Assembly (NCBI GenBank): GCA_032622095.1
Contig: CP136067.1
Location: 173,386,556 to 173,450,555, forward strand
Direction of reading: 5' to 3'
Origin: Siphonodentalium dalli
Taxonomy: Eukaryota > Mollusca > Scaphopoda > Gadilida > Siphonodentaliidae
Length of the DNA: 64,000 nt
Of this stretch, positions 43,948-56,389 are shown in pieces (positions within the stretch are counted from its first letter, which is position 1; the number at the start of each line of letters is the position of its first letter). Below the pieces are notes generated by a model, which made no database searches, had not been told where the DNA came from, and saw only the letters and a program-made list of their open reading frames with translations. Both the position numbers and the translations under genes were made by a program.

Positions 43948-44633
43948 GTTACCAATTCTGCAAATAGTGTGTCTGTCATTTGCAGAATGAGGTCCACAGA
44001 GGGTGAATTTAGTGATCCTACCCCGCACAGTGGGATAGCATCACCAAATTCAACCTCATTCTGCTTAGGCCACAACTGCTATATAGACCAAGGATCAGAT
44101 TGAAGTTCCGCAGTTTAGTTGATGATGTTCACCCATTAGTCACCTCGATTATGCATTTTATCTTCTGCAAATTAGGGGATATAGAAACTGAACAGAAGGG
44201 GAAAAATAACAAAAACAATATTAGTTTGAGACTATAGATACTTCCCAGAAGATGAGGCAGAATGATGTTCCCAGAGGGTGGATTTAGTGATGTTACCCCG
44301 CTGCCAAATTCGCCCTCTGGGGAACTCATTCTGCTTAGGCCTCATCTTCTGGAAAGTATCTCTAGTCTCTAATTAACATTGTTTTTAGTTACTTTTTCCC
44401 TTCTGTTCAGTTTCTATATCCCCTAATTTGCAGAAGATAAATTATATAATCGAGGTGACTGATGGGCGAACATCACCAACTTCAATTGGGGAACATCAAT
44501 CTGATCCTTGGTCTCCCATAGCCTAAGCAGAATGAGGTCTCCAGAGGGTGAGTTTGGTTATGCTAGCCCACCTCTGGGCCCGCCTGGGGACCTCATTCTG
44601 CAAATGTCATACACATTAATTCAGGCTTGTGAG
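43948..44633. mobile_element. Composite GAATGAGGTCCCC-family element
   Basis: The left part CAAATAGTGTGTCTGTCATT and the end CATTAATTCAGGCTTGT enclose three palindromic modules and the CTTCTGCAAATTAGGGGATA spacer in both orientations. The sequence GAGTTACTGT occurs on both sides (about 43938 and 44631), indicating one insertion unit. It begins about 20 bp after the TAF8 stop, so it may form the 3' untranslated region. Confidence 0.7.
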
Positions 44634-44639
44634 TTACTG

Positions 44640-45502
44640 TGACTATCTAAAGCATTCTCTTAAGGATGCGGCATCTGAGCCAGGAAGGCTGTAAGGCTAG
44701 GTCGCAGAGACTAAGTCATCACTTGTGCTGCACTCAGTCATTGTCTTTGCATTGAGGGTCTGCAAGTTATAGTACTGTTAGAATCATGTCATTCAAGAAC
44801 TAGTGGCTGAAGGCCACGTGTTAATTCCAGGGTTGTTGATTTAAAAAAAATAATTTGAATCCATAAAAATCGATTTTATTTATTTAAATAAGATTTTTTT
44901 GTATTTAAAGACATTATTGACTTGTTCGGTTGCGTGAAATTAATAATTTAGTATGTGTGCGCTATGTCAACCTGTAAAAATGTAGCATTCTACTAACATC
45001 ACCGAAAATTTAAAAGAAATCGAACAAACCACTCCATAGAAATGAACTACACTCAATTGTAAATATTTACATCTTGATTCGGGATGCAATGTTTGGCAAT
45101 AAACTGACACAATTGATTTGGCCATCGAGTGTCAATGAATTTACTTAATATATAAGAATGGCGGTGTGTGTTGTCAATTTGGATTAATATTCATAAAAAA
45201 ATAACTCTTTCAGCAAGATTATTCTCAAGTTCTATTTGATCACCCTACCAGAGTATTTTACATCACTTTAAATCGATTGTTTGGTTTATGAGGGTTTGTT
45301 GCAGTTCAGCCGCCAAGTCATACCACGACGCTGTTAGTTATATGGATGGGGGAGATACCGTGAAGATATTTAATTTCCACGAGAAATTACATTGCATGTA
45401 GAAATCACCCGACGCTTTCTGGAAAGCAACTGGTATACTTGCCTTGATATAGTAATCAAGTTACATTCCCTTATGAACTAAGCTAGCTGTGGCCTATTCA
45501 GG
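44640..45502. other. Gene-free interval
   Basis: A spacer with no recognisable domain. AT-rich blocks around 44840-44900. Confidence 0.4.
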
Positions 45503-45960
45503 TGAATAATTCGATGACATAGTTTAATGGGCACAACGTATTGTGGCAAGATTGCGACCTGATTGGTCTAGTCCTAATATAAGGATGTTGGTTTATTTTG
45601 AAGCCAATTTCAAACTGCACTAGATAATATGACCATGTTCAGATAATCTTGAGGAATCACCTGTGTTGACTGCATTGCAAGAAGTGTTCTTACACGCTAC
45701 ATGTAGTACAGTATCTGTTCTATGCCATATGTTGAAAATGGCTATGTATATGAAACACTGGAGATGAATGCAGTTGTTATTGACAGATTTTGCTTTGACA
45801 AATTATATACCTATATTTCGCCTGTATTGATGAACAATAAAATATAGTATTTTCCAGATAAACTGGTGGTTTCCTTTCATGGACTGAGTTACAGATGGGG
45901 TATATTTAAGAAATGACTGGAAGATCGATTGAGGTCATTGGGTTTTGATTGGCAGAGTAA

Positions 45961-46233
45961 TTAACCCTTTACCCAACAGAAGGGCCCTGTGCCAATACAT
46001 TCTCTTATATATGCGAGTCGACCATAGGTCACCTCGCATATATAAGAGAATGCATTGGCTTAACACATTAAAAATTATAAAATTGTTAAAGAATGTAAGA
46101 AAAAAATGATAAAAAGTGTTAAAAAAAGATTTGTTTTAGGCCAATGCATTCTCTTATATATGCGAGGCGACCTATGGTCGACTCGCATATATAAGAGAAT
46201 GCATTGGCACAGGGCATAACTGTAACTATCACA
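45961..46233 (+). mobile_element. TTAA element, TACCCAACA subfamily, right end lost
   Basis: TTAACCCTTTACCCAACA at 45961 is followed by two hairpin modules and ends at AACTGTAACTATCACA, where similarity to the complete copies at 57148 and 58597 stops. Its duplicate is at 48836-49108. Confidence 0.8.
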
Positions 46234-46488
46234 TTCCAACAACCAATCTTGTGGACAAATTTGAACAAAGTTCACCAAGTGGGGTCGCCCCGGTGTTGAG
46301 TATTTTGCTTCTCACACACTCTTTCGTACTGCACTGTCACATAATTTTGCTTTTGTTTACTAACACGGCGTATGATCTTGACAATAACATGCTATTCATG
46401 CGATATTTATGATTGGTATAAGATAAAAAATCTATTTTAACAGCAATACCCATCGTGAAGTCCATCCATATCTTTGAGACGTCTTTTC

Positions 46489-46982
46489 TTAAAGACACAT
46501 AATAGAAATTAATGCCCCCAAATTACTAGTTAGTCAGAACGTCAAATCAGTGCACATTTATATTGGTATACCACACCATATTTTATTTGGGTCGAGGAAC
46601 CCACAAAAATCTATATTTTTGCGGCCAAGCAAAAATTCCGATGATACATAGACTTATTTTTGAATCAGTAAGCATGGTTTTGTCATGCAAATAGACATGT
46701 TATATAACAGCATGCCAGTTACATTTGTGATGGGGAATTCCACTAATACTATAGGCATCACAATATATGGAAGTTGCAAACCACACTCGCTCATTATACA
46801 AACTGCCAAAACAAATGTTGTTATAGGACTTTTTCAGCAAATATGATATCTTTCTTGGTATCGTTGAGTATTTATTGGTAATACACTAATTTGGATAACT
46901 AAATTGGCTTTTGATGAAATTCTGTTGTTGTTGTTGTAACTGGATGATATGGGGACCATCAAATCAGGTTATGTATCTTTAA
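46489..46982 (+). mobile_element. TTAAAG-family element, 494 bp
   Basis: TTAA-AGACACATAATAG to CAGGTTATGTATCT-TTAA. These ends are better inverted repeats (AGACACATAA / AGATACATAA) than in the copies at 5378 and 16845. The interior has GGGTCGAGGAACCCAC and GGGGACCATCAAATCAGG. Its duplicate is at 49364-49857. Confidence 0.78.
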
Positions 46983-47620
46983 TCAGTTGAAAATACTTTA
47001 ACAGTGCTTTGCGTTCTCATTTTGATGTAAACGTCAAATCAGTGCACATTTATATTGGTATACCATACCATATATTTTTCTCATTTACCACTATTAAAGA
47101 CATTATGTACTTATTTGGGTGCGTGAAACTAATAAGTTGGTATTCAGGTGCTATGCCTGTTGTCAATTTGAATACAATATTTATAAAATTTACTACTTTG
47201 AGCAAGATTATTCTGTATTTCTATTTCATCACCCTATGTAGTGTTTCACATCACTTTAAATACTGTTGAGGGGGATATACATATAAAGGTAAGGAAGGAA
47301 TTTGGATTGTTACTGCGAAAGACAAAAACATGTATTATGAGGTTAGGTAGTGAATAACAACCCACTATTAATAATGTTGATAACCGTTTAATCAAGCACC
47401 CGCATACAAACCAATAACAAACAAGAGACAGATAATGCATCACAAACAATTCAACTCTTCTACAATATCCACACCCCTAGTTAAGTGGTCCTGCTGATTT
47501 GCTATGATGCTGGTGGGTCCTATTGAATTGCAACGATGTTGGTAGGTCAAACTAATGCTGATAAGAAAATGTTTTTTTCTAAAGTTGCCTTTGGCTAATC
47601 TGAATGAATCCAAGAAATGC

Positions 47621-47779
47621 CTGGTAACTTTTCAGGATTTAGTCTGAAATATGGCTTGTTGCCATTCATCGGAAAGCTCTCACTGAGAGCTTTCCGATGA
47701 ATACTTTTCCGACTAAATCCTGAAAAGTTACCCATAATTCTGCTGTGGTTAAGGAGTCGATTATTTAGGGCATTAATGT
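47621..47779. mobile_element. Mariner-like palindromic MITE, left-truncated
   Basis: GGTAACTTTTCAGGATTTAG to GGGCATTAATG, with both arms present but the left terminal ~40 bp missing and an inner deletion (GATGAATACTTTTCCG). It is duplicated at 50496-50654. Confidence 0.8.
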
Positions 47780-48376
47780 ACGTCACCCAAAGTCTGTCAA
47801 TTCTAAAATCATAGTTTGTTTACTAACAAAGATTATAAAGTGGCTAAATTCTCACATACAAGGCTATAAAAATTAAACTGAGAACAAATCTTGCCTTAGA
47901 CATGTAGCGATTTTGAAATGTTGTCTTTGTGAATTATCAGTCCCTGTAAACATTTCACCCTTAGATGATTGCCTCAATTAGAATCTGTTCTGGCAATACG
48001 TTCTTGATCACCAGTCATTTCCAGTCCTGAATCCTAATTTTTGCAAATACTATTCATTGAAACCACTTCGGGGTCAAATGTACTTTCGTTATCTCTACCG
48101 CGAATTTGTTGATTTTTTGTTATCATATTCTTTATTTTTATTACATTATTCAATAAAAATAATTAGAACAAATATCATCCCGTCTGTTGTATATGATCAG
48201 CATAGTCGCTGACTATTGATCCAGCACGAGTATGTAGCGTGCACAAGGTTGAAAACAATTAGTTTCGGGTCGAAATTAATTCAACTATTAGTTGGAATTT
48301 AGGGCACCAAATGGTCGAAATGGTTAAGTCGAACACATGGATAACTCGAAGTAATTCAACGGTCCCTTGAATACAA

Positions 48377-51244
48377 TGAATAATTCGATGACATAGTTTA
48401 ATGGGCACAACGTATTGTGGCAAGATTGCGACCTGATTGGTCTAGTCCTAATATAAGGATGTTGGTTTATTTTGAAGCCAATTTCAAAACTGCACTAGAT
48501 AATATGACCATGTTCAGATAATCTTGAGGAATCACCTGTGTTGACTGCATTGCAAGAAGTGTTCTTACACGCTACATGTAGTACAGTATCTGTTCTATGC
48601 CATATGTTGAAAATGGCTATGTATATGAAACACTGGAGATGAATGCAGTTGTTATTGACAGATTTTGCTTTGACAAATTATATACCTATATTTCGCCTGT
48701 ATTGATGAACAATAAAATATAGTATTTTCCAGATAAACTGGTGGTTTCCTTTCATGGACTGAGTTACAGATGGGGTATATTTAAGAAATGACTGGAAGAT
48801 CGATTGAGGTCATTGGGTTTTGATTGGCAGAGTAATTAACCCTTTACCCAACAGAAGGGCCCTGTGCCAATACATTCTCTTATATATGCGAGTCGACCAT
48901 AGGTCACCTCGCATATATAAGAGAATGCATTGGCTTAACACATTAAAAATTATAAAATTGTTAAAGAATGTAAGAAAAAAATGATAAAAAGTGTTAAAAA
49001 AAGATTTGTTTTAGGCCAATGCATTCTCTTATATATGCGAGGCGACCTATGGTCGACTCGCATATATAAGAGAATGCATTGGCACAGGGCATAACTGTAA
49101 CTATCACATTCCAACAACCAATCTTGTGGACAAATTTGAACAAAGTTCACCAAGTGGGGTCGCCCCGGTGTTGAGTATTTTGCTTCTCACACACTCTTTC
49201 GTACTGCACTGTCACATAATTTTGCTTTTGTTTACTAACACGGCGTATGATCTTGACAATAACATGCTATTCATGCGATATTTATGATTGGTATAAGATA
49301 AAAAATCTATTTTAACAGCAATACCCATCGTGAAGTCCATCCATATCTTTGAGACGTCTTTTCTTAAAGACACATAATAGAAATTAATGCCCCCAAATTA
49401 CTAGTTAGTCAGAACGTCAAATCAGTGCACATTTATATTGGTATACCACACCATATTTTATTTGGGTCGAGGAACCCACAAAAATCTATATTTTTGCGGC
49501 CAAGCAAAAATTCCGATGATACATAGACTTATTTTTGAATCAGTAAGCATGGTTTTGTCATGCAAATAGACATGTTATATAACAGCATGCCAGTTACATT
49601 TGTGATGGGGAATTCCACTAATACTATAGGCATCACAATATATGGAAGTTGCAAACCACACTCGCTCATTATACAAACTGCCAAAACAAATGTTGTTATA
49701 GGACTTTTTCAGCAAATATGATATCTTTCTTGGTATCGTTGAGTATTTATTGGTAATACACTAATTTGGATAACTAAATTGGCTTTTGATGAAATTCTGT
49801 TGTTGTTGTTGTAACTGGATGATATGGGGACCATCAAATCAGGTTATGTATCTTTAATCAGTTGAAAATACTTTAACAGTGCTTTGCGTTCTCATTTTGA
49901 TGTAAACGTCAAATCAGTGCACATTTATATTGGTATACCATACCATATATTTTTCTCATTTACCACTATTAAAGACATTATGTACTTATTTGGGTGCGTG
50001 AAACTAATAAGTTGGTATTCAGGTGCTATGCCTGTTGTCAATTTGAATACAATATTTATAAAATTTACTACTTTGAGCAAGATTATTCTGTATTTCTATT
50101 TCATCACCCTATGTAGTGTTTCACATCACTTTAAATACTGTTGAGGGGGATATACATATAAAGGTAAGGAAGGAATTTGGATTGTTACTGCGAAAGACAA
50201 AAACATGTATTATGAGGTTAGGTAGTGAATAACAACCCACTATTAATAATGTTGATAACCGTTTAATCAAGCACCCGCATACAAACCAATAACAAACAAG
50301 AGACAGATAATGCATCACAAACAATTCAACTCTTCTACAATATCCACACCCCTAGTTAAGTGGTCCTGCTGATTTGCTATGATGCTGGTGGGTCCTATTG
50401 AATTGCAACGATGTTGGTAGGTCAAACTAATGCTGATAAGAAAATGTTTTTTTCTAAAGTTGCCTTTGGCTAATCTGAATGAATCCAAGAAATGCCTGGT
50501 AACTTTTCAGGATTTAGTCTGAAATATGGCTTGTTGCCATTCATCGGAAAGCTCTCACTGAGAGCTTTCCGATGAATACTTTTCCGACTAAATCCTGAAA
50601 AGTTACCCATAATTCTGCTGTGGTTAAGGAGTCGATTATTTAGGGCATTAATGTACGTCACCCAAAGTCTGTCAATTCTAAAATCATAGTTTGTTTACTA
50701 ACAAAGATTATAAAGTGGCTAAATTCTCACATACAAGGCTATAAAAATTAAACTGAGAACAAATCTTGCCTTAGACATGTAGCGATTTTGAAATGTTGTC
50801 TTTGTGAATTATCAGTCCCTGTAAACATTTCACCCTTAGATGATTGCCTCAATTAGAATCTGTTCTGGCAATACGTTCTTGATCACCAGTCATTTCCAGT
50901 CCTGAATCCTAATTTTTGCAAATACTATTCATTGAAACCACTTCGGGGTCAAATGTACTTTCGTTATCTCTACCGCGAATTTGTTGATTTTTTGTTATCA
51001 TATTCTTTATTTTTATTACATTATTCAATAAAAATAATTAGAACAAATATCATCCCGTCTGTTGTATATGATCAGCATAGTCGCTGACTATTGATCCAGC
51101 ACGAGTATGTAGCGTGCACAAGGTTGAAAACAATTAGTTTCGGGTCGAAATTAATTCAACTATTAGTTGGAATTTAGGGCACCAAATGGTCGAAATGGTT
51201 AAGTCGAACACATGGATAACTCGAAGTAATTCAACGGTCCCTTG
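48377..51244 (+). repeat. 2.87-kb tandem duplication, copy 2
   Basis: See copy 1. The junction between copies holds seven extra bases (AATACAA, 48370-48376). After copy 2 the sequence continues CGATTCGACTTAACGAAG to TTTAACTG-TA (51271-51272). This is a mariner-style terminus (inverse CAGTTAAACTTCG), so the duplication broke inside the end of a mariner-like element. Confidence 0.93.
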
Positions 51245-51453
51245 CGATTCGACTTAACGAAGTTTAACTGTATCATACAACTTCCCTGTCAAATGAAATT
51301 AGGGCTGAAGATTCTTAAAAATAACTGCATATTGGCAGGATTCCTCTTGAGATATACAATGTAATCATCAACACAATAAAACCCAAAAAATGTTGCAAAT
51401 GAAATTTGATGGAGAATATTATGCATATTTATAGTCAAAATAGAGTTACATAA

Positions 51454-51531
51454 TTAAAGATGCATTATCTGAATTAACGCTCCTAACGCTTGGGGGTAAA
51501 CAATATTTGATTCAAGTCGAGGAACCCTCTT
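51454..51531 (+). mobile_element. Left end of a TTAAAG-family element
   Basis: TTAA-AGATGCATTATCTGAA through GGGGGTAAACAATATTTG to GTCGAGGAACCC, then unrelated sequence. A truncated copy. Confidence 0.7.
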
Positions 51532-51768
51532 TTAGGACAGTTCGGTTTTAACTGGCTCTGTTGGTGAATTTCGCACATTTAACAGACCATAATTAGAAAC
51601 ATAATGGGCCAAATAAAGAGAAAAAGGGAATTTAGTCATGTCAAAAATAAGCGTAAATGTATGATTATAAGACACACCAGAGTTATTGTCAAACATATTT
51701 TCAAGGTTTTCCACCGGTATATGGAAGGATTTCAATAAACAACAAAATGAATACCATAATGAGTTGTC

Positions 51769-52030
51769 TTAACCCTTCTATGACTGGAGCTTCTTGAAAT
51801 TTAAAAAAAACCCAATGCATTCTCTTATACATGTATATGCGAGTCTTCCATAGGAATCCTCACATAGACCTTGTAAGCCAGTACATTCTCTTATATATGT
51901 GAGGCTCCCGATGGGCGACTCGTATATAAGAGAATGCACTGGCACAGGATCTTTAATGCTGCACCAGCACAGCTCCCGTCATGAAAGGGTTAATGCTGCA
52001 CCAGCACAGCTCCCGTCATGAAAGGGTTAA
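51769..52030 (+). mobile_element. TTAA element, TCATGAC subfamily, doubled right end
   Basis: TTAA-CCCTTCTATGACTGGAGC on the left. Diverged hairpin modules are followed by GCTCCCGTCATGAAAGGG-TTAA at 51990-51993. The last 37 bp (TGCTGCACCAGCACAGCTCC...) is then repeated exactly, giving a second TTAA at 52027-52030. Confidence 0.8.
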
Positions 52031-52099
52031 TGCTGCACCAGAGTATTCAGGACCAGGAACCTTCGTCACCAATCAAGTCTCACACTCAAAATATGGTGC

Positions 52100-52340
52100 C
52101 GGACAGAGGTCCCCAGAGGGTGAATTTAGTGAAACTACCCCGCACAGCAGGCTAGCATCACCAAATTCATATATATAAGAGAACGAATTGGCCTAACAAT
52201 ATTTACATTGACCTTGTAAGCCAGTGCATTCTCTTCTATATGTGAGGCTTCCGATGGGAGACTCATATATAAGAGAATGCACTGGCACAGGATCTTTAAG
52301 GCTGCACCAGCACAGCTTGCTTTATGAAATGGTTAATGGA
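52100..52340. mobile_element. Chimeric fragment of two MITE families
   Basis: 52105-52168 is a GAGGTCCCCAGAGGGTG module (GGTCCCCAGAGGGTGAATTT to CACCAAATTCA). It switches abruptly at about 52169 to a TCATGAC-subfamily TTAA element (ATATATAAGAGAACGAATTG) that ends GCTTTATGAAATGG-TTAA at about 52336. Confidence 0.65.
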
Positions 52341-52587
52341 AGCATATCTTGTAAATTTAAAATCTACAATACTGAGTTATGGAAGTGCAAAAAATAACAA
52401 TCTGTAGCCTATTTACAATTATCACAGACTTGCATGAAGCTCCATAAAAATTCAAAATTCAATAATCAATAAATAGTTACATGTAGTTGCTAGTCTATAT
52501 TTCTAAATGAAACCATCAAGCTGGTTTGCTGTCTGATGAAACACATATGAATATATTAAATACAGAATATGTAGCTAGTTCCATCGC

Positions 52588-52830
52588 TTAACCCTTTGAG
52601 TGCCAGGTCGATTTTTGTATCAACCCATATACCCTGTGCCAATGCATTATCTTATATATGCGAGTCGACCATAGGTCGCCTCGCATATATAAGAGAATGC
52701 ATTGGCCTAACAATTTGTTTTTTGTTTGTTTTTTTATTACAATTTTAATAATTTATTCTTATATTCTTTAACAGACTTATTTTGTAGGTTTAGGGCCGAT
52801 GAGATCGGCCCCTGGCACTCAAAGGGTTAA
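52588..52830 (+). mobile_element. TTAA element, GAGTGCCAGG subfamily, complete
   Basis: TTAA-CCCTTTGAGTGCCAGG (52588) to CCTGGCACTCAAAGGG-TTAA (52827-52830), with perfect 16-bp inverted ends. It contains one hairpin module (52639-52708, arms GCCAATGCATTATCTTATAT / ATATAAGAGAATGCATTGGC) and a poly-T-rich part. Length 243 bp with both TTAA. It is the reference copy for 15495-15738. Confidence 0.9.
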
Positions 52831-52930
52831 ACTGTTTATGTCTGAGAGGGGGATTTGAGCATCTATTGGACGGGGCTCTGTTGAGTCCCAATAGATGCCA
52901 AATCCCATGAGCAGACATAAACAGTTTAGC
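52831..52930. repeat. Inverted repeat CTGTTTATGTCTG
   Basis: AACTGTTTATGTCTGAGAGG...GCATCTATTGG pairs with CCAATAGATGCC...CAGACATAAACAGTT. The arms are about 40 bp. It abuts the TTAA element, sharing its last bases. Confidence 0.75.
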
Positions 52931-53517
52931 GACGGCATTACGCTACATATTGTATTTATCCATTGCACAATTAACACTTGTAATTCCTATGATGAGTGCC
53001 ACGTAGAATTCAAATGTCATAAATGTATTTGCATTCTAATGGCACAGAAACATACCAAGTAATGCAGAAGCAACAGATGTGTGATGAAAATATAGAGTAA
53101 TTTTTAAAGAAAATGTGATATATAGAAGATTTTGAAATAATATATAAAAAAAAACTTAAAGGTGTATTCAGAGTTCCCAACTTTTTCTATATTGTTTCTG
53201 ATATTTACTAGAAAATAAATCTGATGCAAGGACTTATGGTCATTGAATCTAGCTCTTAATAGAAATCAATAATTCTCTTATTTATAGTAATAATAATATT
53301 GGCAGATCTATAATCCAGAAAATAACAAAAATCTCCCAGAAAACATCCCAGGTACATGTACATGTGTCTTTGTTGGGATTCACCGAACTCAAAGTTAATA
53401 TGGTTGATATTGAATACAAACTCAGTTCCAAGTTGACAGAATCATCCCATTTTGACTGTGTCTTACATACCTGTATGGTTTATGTCATAGTTTTCAAGAT
53501 AAATAACCTATTTGTAG

Positions 53518-54505
53518 TGTAGTTCTGGTTAAAACACAGACTTGACAGCTATCACAGTACTGAGATTGGGGGGGATTTGCGTTACCATCAGCAAGCATTA
53601 CGCCAGCGTCAGCCAATCACACCATCTATCAATATTCAATACAGCGATGCAGGATCATGCAGCCATTCAAGCGATTGTCGGAATGTCTATACAGAGGTAG
53701 ATTCGCCACATAGCTAAAAATAGTGGTATAAACATTGTCTATGACATTGCAAATTTCACACCAAATTAGAGATTTATGACAACTAATTAAACTCTAAAAG
53801 CATACCTGAAGAGTCCATAATTGACCAATAATACCTAGCAAGAAGAATAGAAATATGAATTTTCAAGAATTTCAACAGTTAACAGCTGTTTGAAGCAGGC
53901 GGATATACAGGACAGATCTGTCATTTGTAAATATATTTTGCGCGCTGTCGCATCATACTGCATGCATTAGATGCAGAAGTTATTTATAGCGACAAAGAGC
54001 TAATGCTTGCTGGTGGTAAGGCCAAAACAAAATATACCTTTGTTTCTGGTGACATGCAAGAACAAAATAGAGGCTTTTTTCATTTTATTTTCATTTTATT
54101 TTCATTTTATTTTCATTTTATTTTCAACTTTGCTCAAAATAAATATGAATACTCCCCAGACTGCTTCTCCTTGTTTTTAATGTACTATAAAATAATAAAA
54201 CTAAGTACATAATATTAGAATATACAGTGTAATTTATGGTTTTATTGAATAAAACATGATACACGCGATGTGTCCATTTTACACCGAAATGAATCAGTTT
54301 ACATGGAAAATAAAATCCGATGCGTACTAAATTTTGCAAAATCAATAAAATGAAAACGGTCAGGGGTGCCAGAATAGGGGCGGGCGGGTCACCAGAAACA
54401 CAGGTGTTTTTTATTTTGGCCTAATGGAAATCCCTTCCCCAACTTCGTCAGACTCAGTACTGTGATATCTGTCGAGTCTGTGTTTTAACCAGAACTGTTT
54501 GTAGC
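53518..54505. mobile_element. ~990-bp element with ~50-bp inverted ends
   Basis: AGTTCTGGTTAAAACACAGA then CAGCTATCACAGTACTGAG on the left is inverted at 54448-54505 (CTCAGTACTGTGATATCTG then TCTGTGTTTTAACCAGAACT). The interior has no transposase. Further out, TTGTAGTGT / GCACTACA also look inverted, so the ends may be longer. The superfamily is unassigned. Confidence 0.75.
54081..54125 (+). repeat. 11-bp tandem repeat CATTTTATTTT
   Basis: Four exact copies at 54081, 54092, 54103 and 54114. Confidence 0.95.
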
Positions 54506-54724
54506 ACTACAGTGAGCTACATGTGTATACGAAAATGTTATGGCTTTTGCCAACCTGTTTTGAACCATGAATACATCTTCAAATTGATGCAAGTATGCTG
54601 ATTATCAAGAGTGACTATGAAGATGTAAATCTCAAGCAACCACACTGGGTGTGTGGCAGATTGCACCATCAAGAACACATTCATACCATGGCCACAGGTC
54701 CCTGGGGAAAAGAGATATACCAAC

Positions 54725-54945
54725 TTAACCCTTTCATGACAGGAGCTTCCTGAAATTTGCGAACACCCTGTGTCAATGCATTCTCTTATATATATAAAAG
54801 AATACATTGGTCTGACAATATATACCTTGACCTTGCATCCTCTTATATATGGGAGGCTCCCATGGGAGACTCGCATATATAAGAAAATGCACTGGCACAT
54901 GATCTTTAATGGTGCACCAGCGCTGCTACCGTCATGAAAGGGATA
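54725..54945 (+). mobile_element. TTAA element, TCATGAC subfamily
   Basis: TTAA-CCCTTTCATGACAGGAGC (54725) to CTACCGTCATGAAAGGG (54942). The right TTAA has changed to ATAT. It contains collapsed hairpin modules (ATTCTCTTATATATATAAAA). Confidence 0.75.
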
Positions 54946-55625
54946 TACTGTACGAAAGGCAAGACTCACCAGTCCGATTTCGGAAAAAACACACCGTCTA
55001 TCATATTCCTCATGGATTCTCAAAATCAATAATTTTGGTCACAATATATTTCAATGTGTCTTATTTGCCATGAAATTTCCTATCTTTTGATAAATTTACA
55101 ATCGTAATGAAAAAGGCTGTTAGCACGGGTGTCCGCTAAGTAGTCATAATACATAGATGTAAATTATTATGATCACGAATTCCGAATTATCGGTATGGTA
55201 TATCAGCTTCGCATTGATTGATCAAGCAAAAGGAAATTTTATGGTCAATAACTTTACAAGAAGAGATCATCTTGGTGAGATGAATTTTCTTTGAAAATTG
55301 ATGGCTCGATAGTGGAGTCCATAATGGTTGCTGGTGCAAATAAAATACCAGAATATCAGTTCTCAAAAATATCTTAGTATTCTTACAAGAACATGTGGTA
55401 TTGTTGTTATTACGTTGTTGCACTTCTGGACATTTGAACAATTACAGCCTTTTTTGGTGAGAATGGATGACATGCTTCCACCCTGTACTTCTATTCCGCC
55501 ATGCACTATTATTAATTTTGTTGGAAGTTTCCGCCTACACTTCTATTTGGCACATGTACAGGAGTATGACAGTTGGTGTGTTTTTGCAAAAAGTCGGACA
55601 AGTGAGTCTTGTCCCTCGTATAGTA
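54946..55625. other. Gene-free interval
   Basis: Overlapping open frames on both strands (55187-55441, 55328-55786) have no recognisable domain. The second runs into a mobile element, so neither is called. Confidence 0.4.
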
Positions 55626-55626
55626 T

Positions 55627-56068
55627 CAAGTCTGAGTTTAGTGTGCCTGTCATTTGCATAATGAGGTCCCCAGAGGGTGAATTTAATGACGCTATCCCAC
55701 ATAGCGGGCTAGCATCACTAAATTCACCCTCTGGGGAACACATTCTGCTTAGGTCTCCTCTTCTCTGGAAAGTTTCTTTATTATAAAATTTCTATAGAAA
55801 CCTCTTCACATAGATTCTATTTTTTCTTTTAGTTTAGTTTCTCTATATCCCCAAATTGGCTGATGACACAGTGCATAAATTGCATAATCAAGGTTCCCAA
55901 TGGGTGTACATGTACATCACAATAATCACCATTTGGGAACTTCAATCTGAGTCCATTCTCCCATAGCAGACGAGGCTATGCAGAATGAGGTCCCAAGAGG
56001 GTGAATTTGGAGATGCTAGCCTGAGGGGACCTCTTTCTGCAAATGACAGGCACACTAAACTCAGACCT
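55627..56068. mobile_element. Long composite GAATGAGGTCCCC-family element
   Basis: CAAGTCTGAGTTTAGTGTGC and GCACACTAAACTCAGACCTG are the inverted ends. The flanks TATAGTAT and TATACTAC are a plausible decayed 8-bp target duplication. The interior has one full palindrome (55658-55745), then the CTATATCCCCAAATTGGCTG spacer as in 11426-11814 and 38783-39192. Confidence 0.78.
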
Positions 56069-56090
56069 GTATACTACATATTAGTATATT

Positions 56091-56345
56091 CAAGCCTTGA
56101 AATAGTGAGCCTGTCATTTGCAGAATGAGGTCCCCAGAGGGTGAATTTCGTGATGCTACCCCGCATAGCGGGCTAGCATCACCAAATTCACCCTCTGGGG
56201 ACCTCATTCTGCTTACACCTCAGCAGAATGAGGTCCCCAGAGGGTGAATATTTTGTGACGCTAGCCCGCTATGATGGTAGCATCACTAAATTCACCCTCT
56301 TGGGACCTCATTCTGCAAATGACAGACACACTATTTCAAGGCTTG
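56091..56345. mobile_element. 255-bp double-module hAT-like MITE with 8-bp TSD
   Basis: CAAGCCTTGAAATAGTG to CACTATTTCAAGGCTTG, flanked by the identical AGTATATT (56083-56090 and 56346-56353). It contains two palindromic modules in series where 43509-43658 has one. It ends 44 bp beyond the FICD stop codon. Confidence 0.9.
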
Positions 56346-56389
56346 AGTATATTTGCTATTTACCCCCAGGAGCCTGTGATTCACACAAT

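Larger units (their letters stand above)
45503..48369 (+). repeat. 2.87-kb tandem duplication, copy 1
   Basis: From TGAATAATTCGATGACATAG to TCAACGGTCCCTTG, repeated at 48377-51244 (offset 2874, becoming 2875 after a one-base A insertion near 48487). Apart from that base I saw no difference in the stretches compared. No gene lies inside. It contains a TACCCAACA TTAA element missing its right end (45961-46233), a right end of the AACACCGGG family (46291-46325), a TTAAAG element (46489-46982) and a left-truncated mariner-like MITE (47621-47779). Confidence 0.93.

Noticed and set aside
54538-55029. 163-codon minus-strand ORF
   Set aside because: It runs through a TTAA element of the TCATGAC subfamily and contains its hairpin-derived peptide; no domain was recognised.
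55328-55786. 152-codon plus-strand ORF
   Set aside because: Its second half is the GAATGAGGTCCCC-family element; the first half has no recognisable domain.
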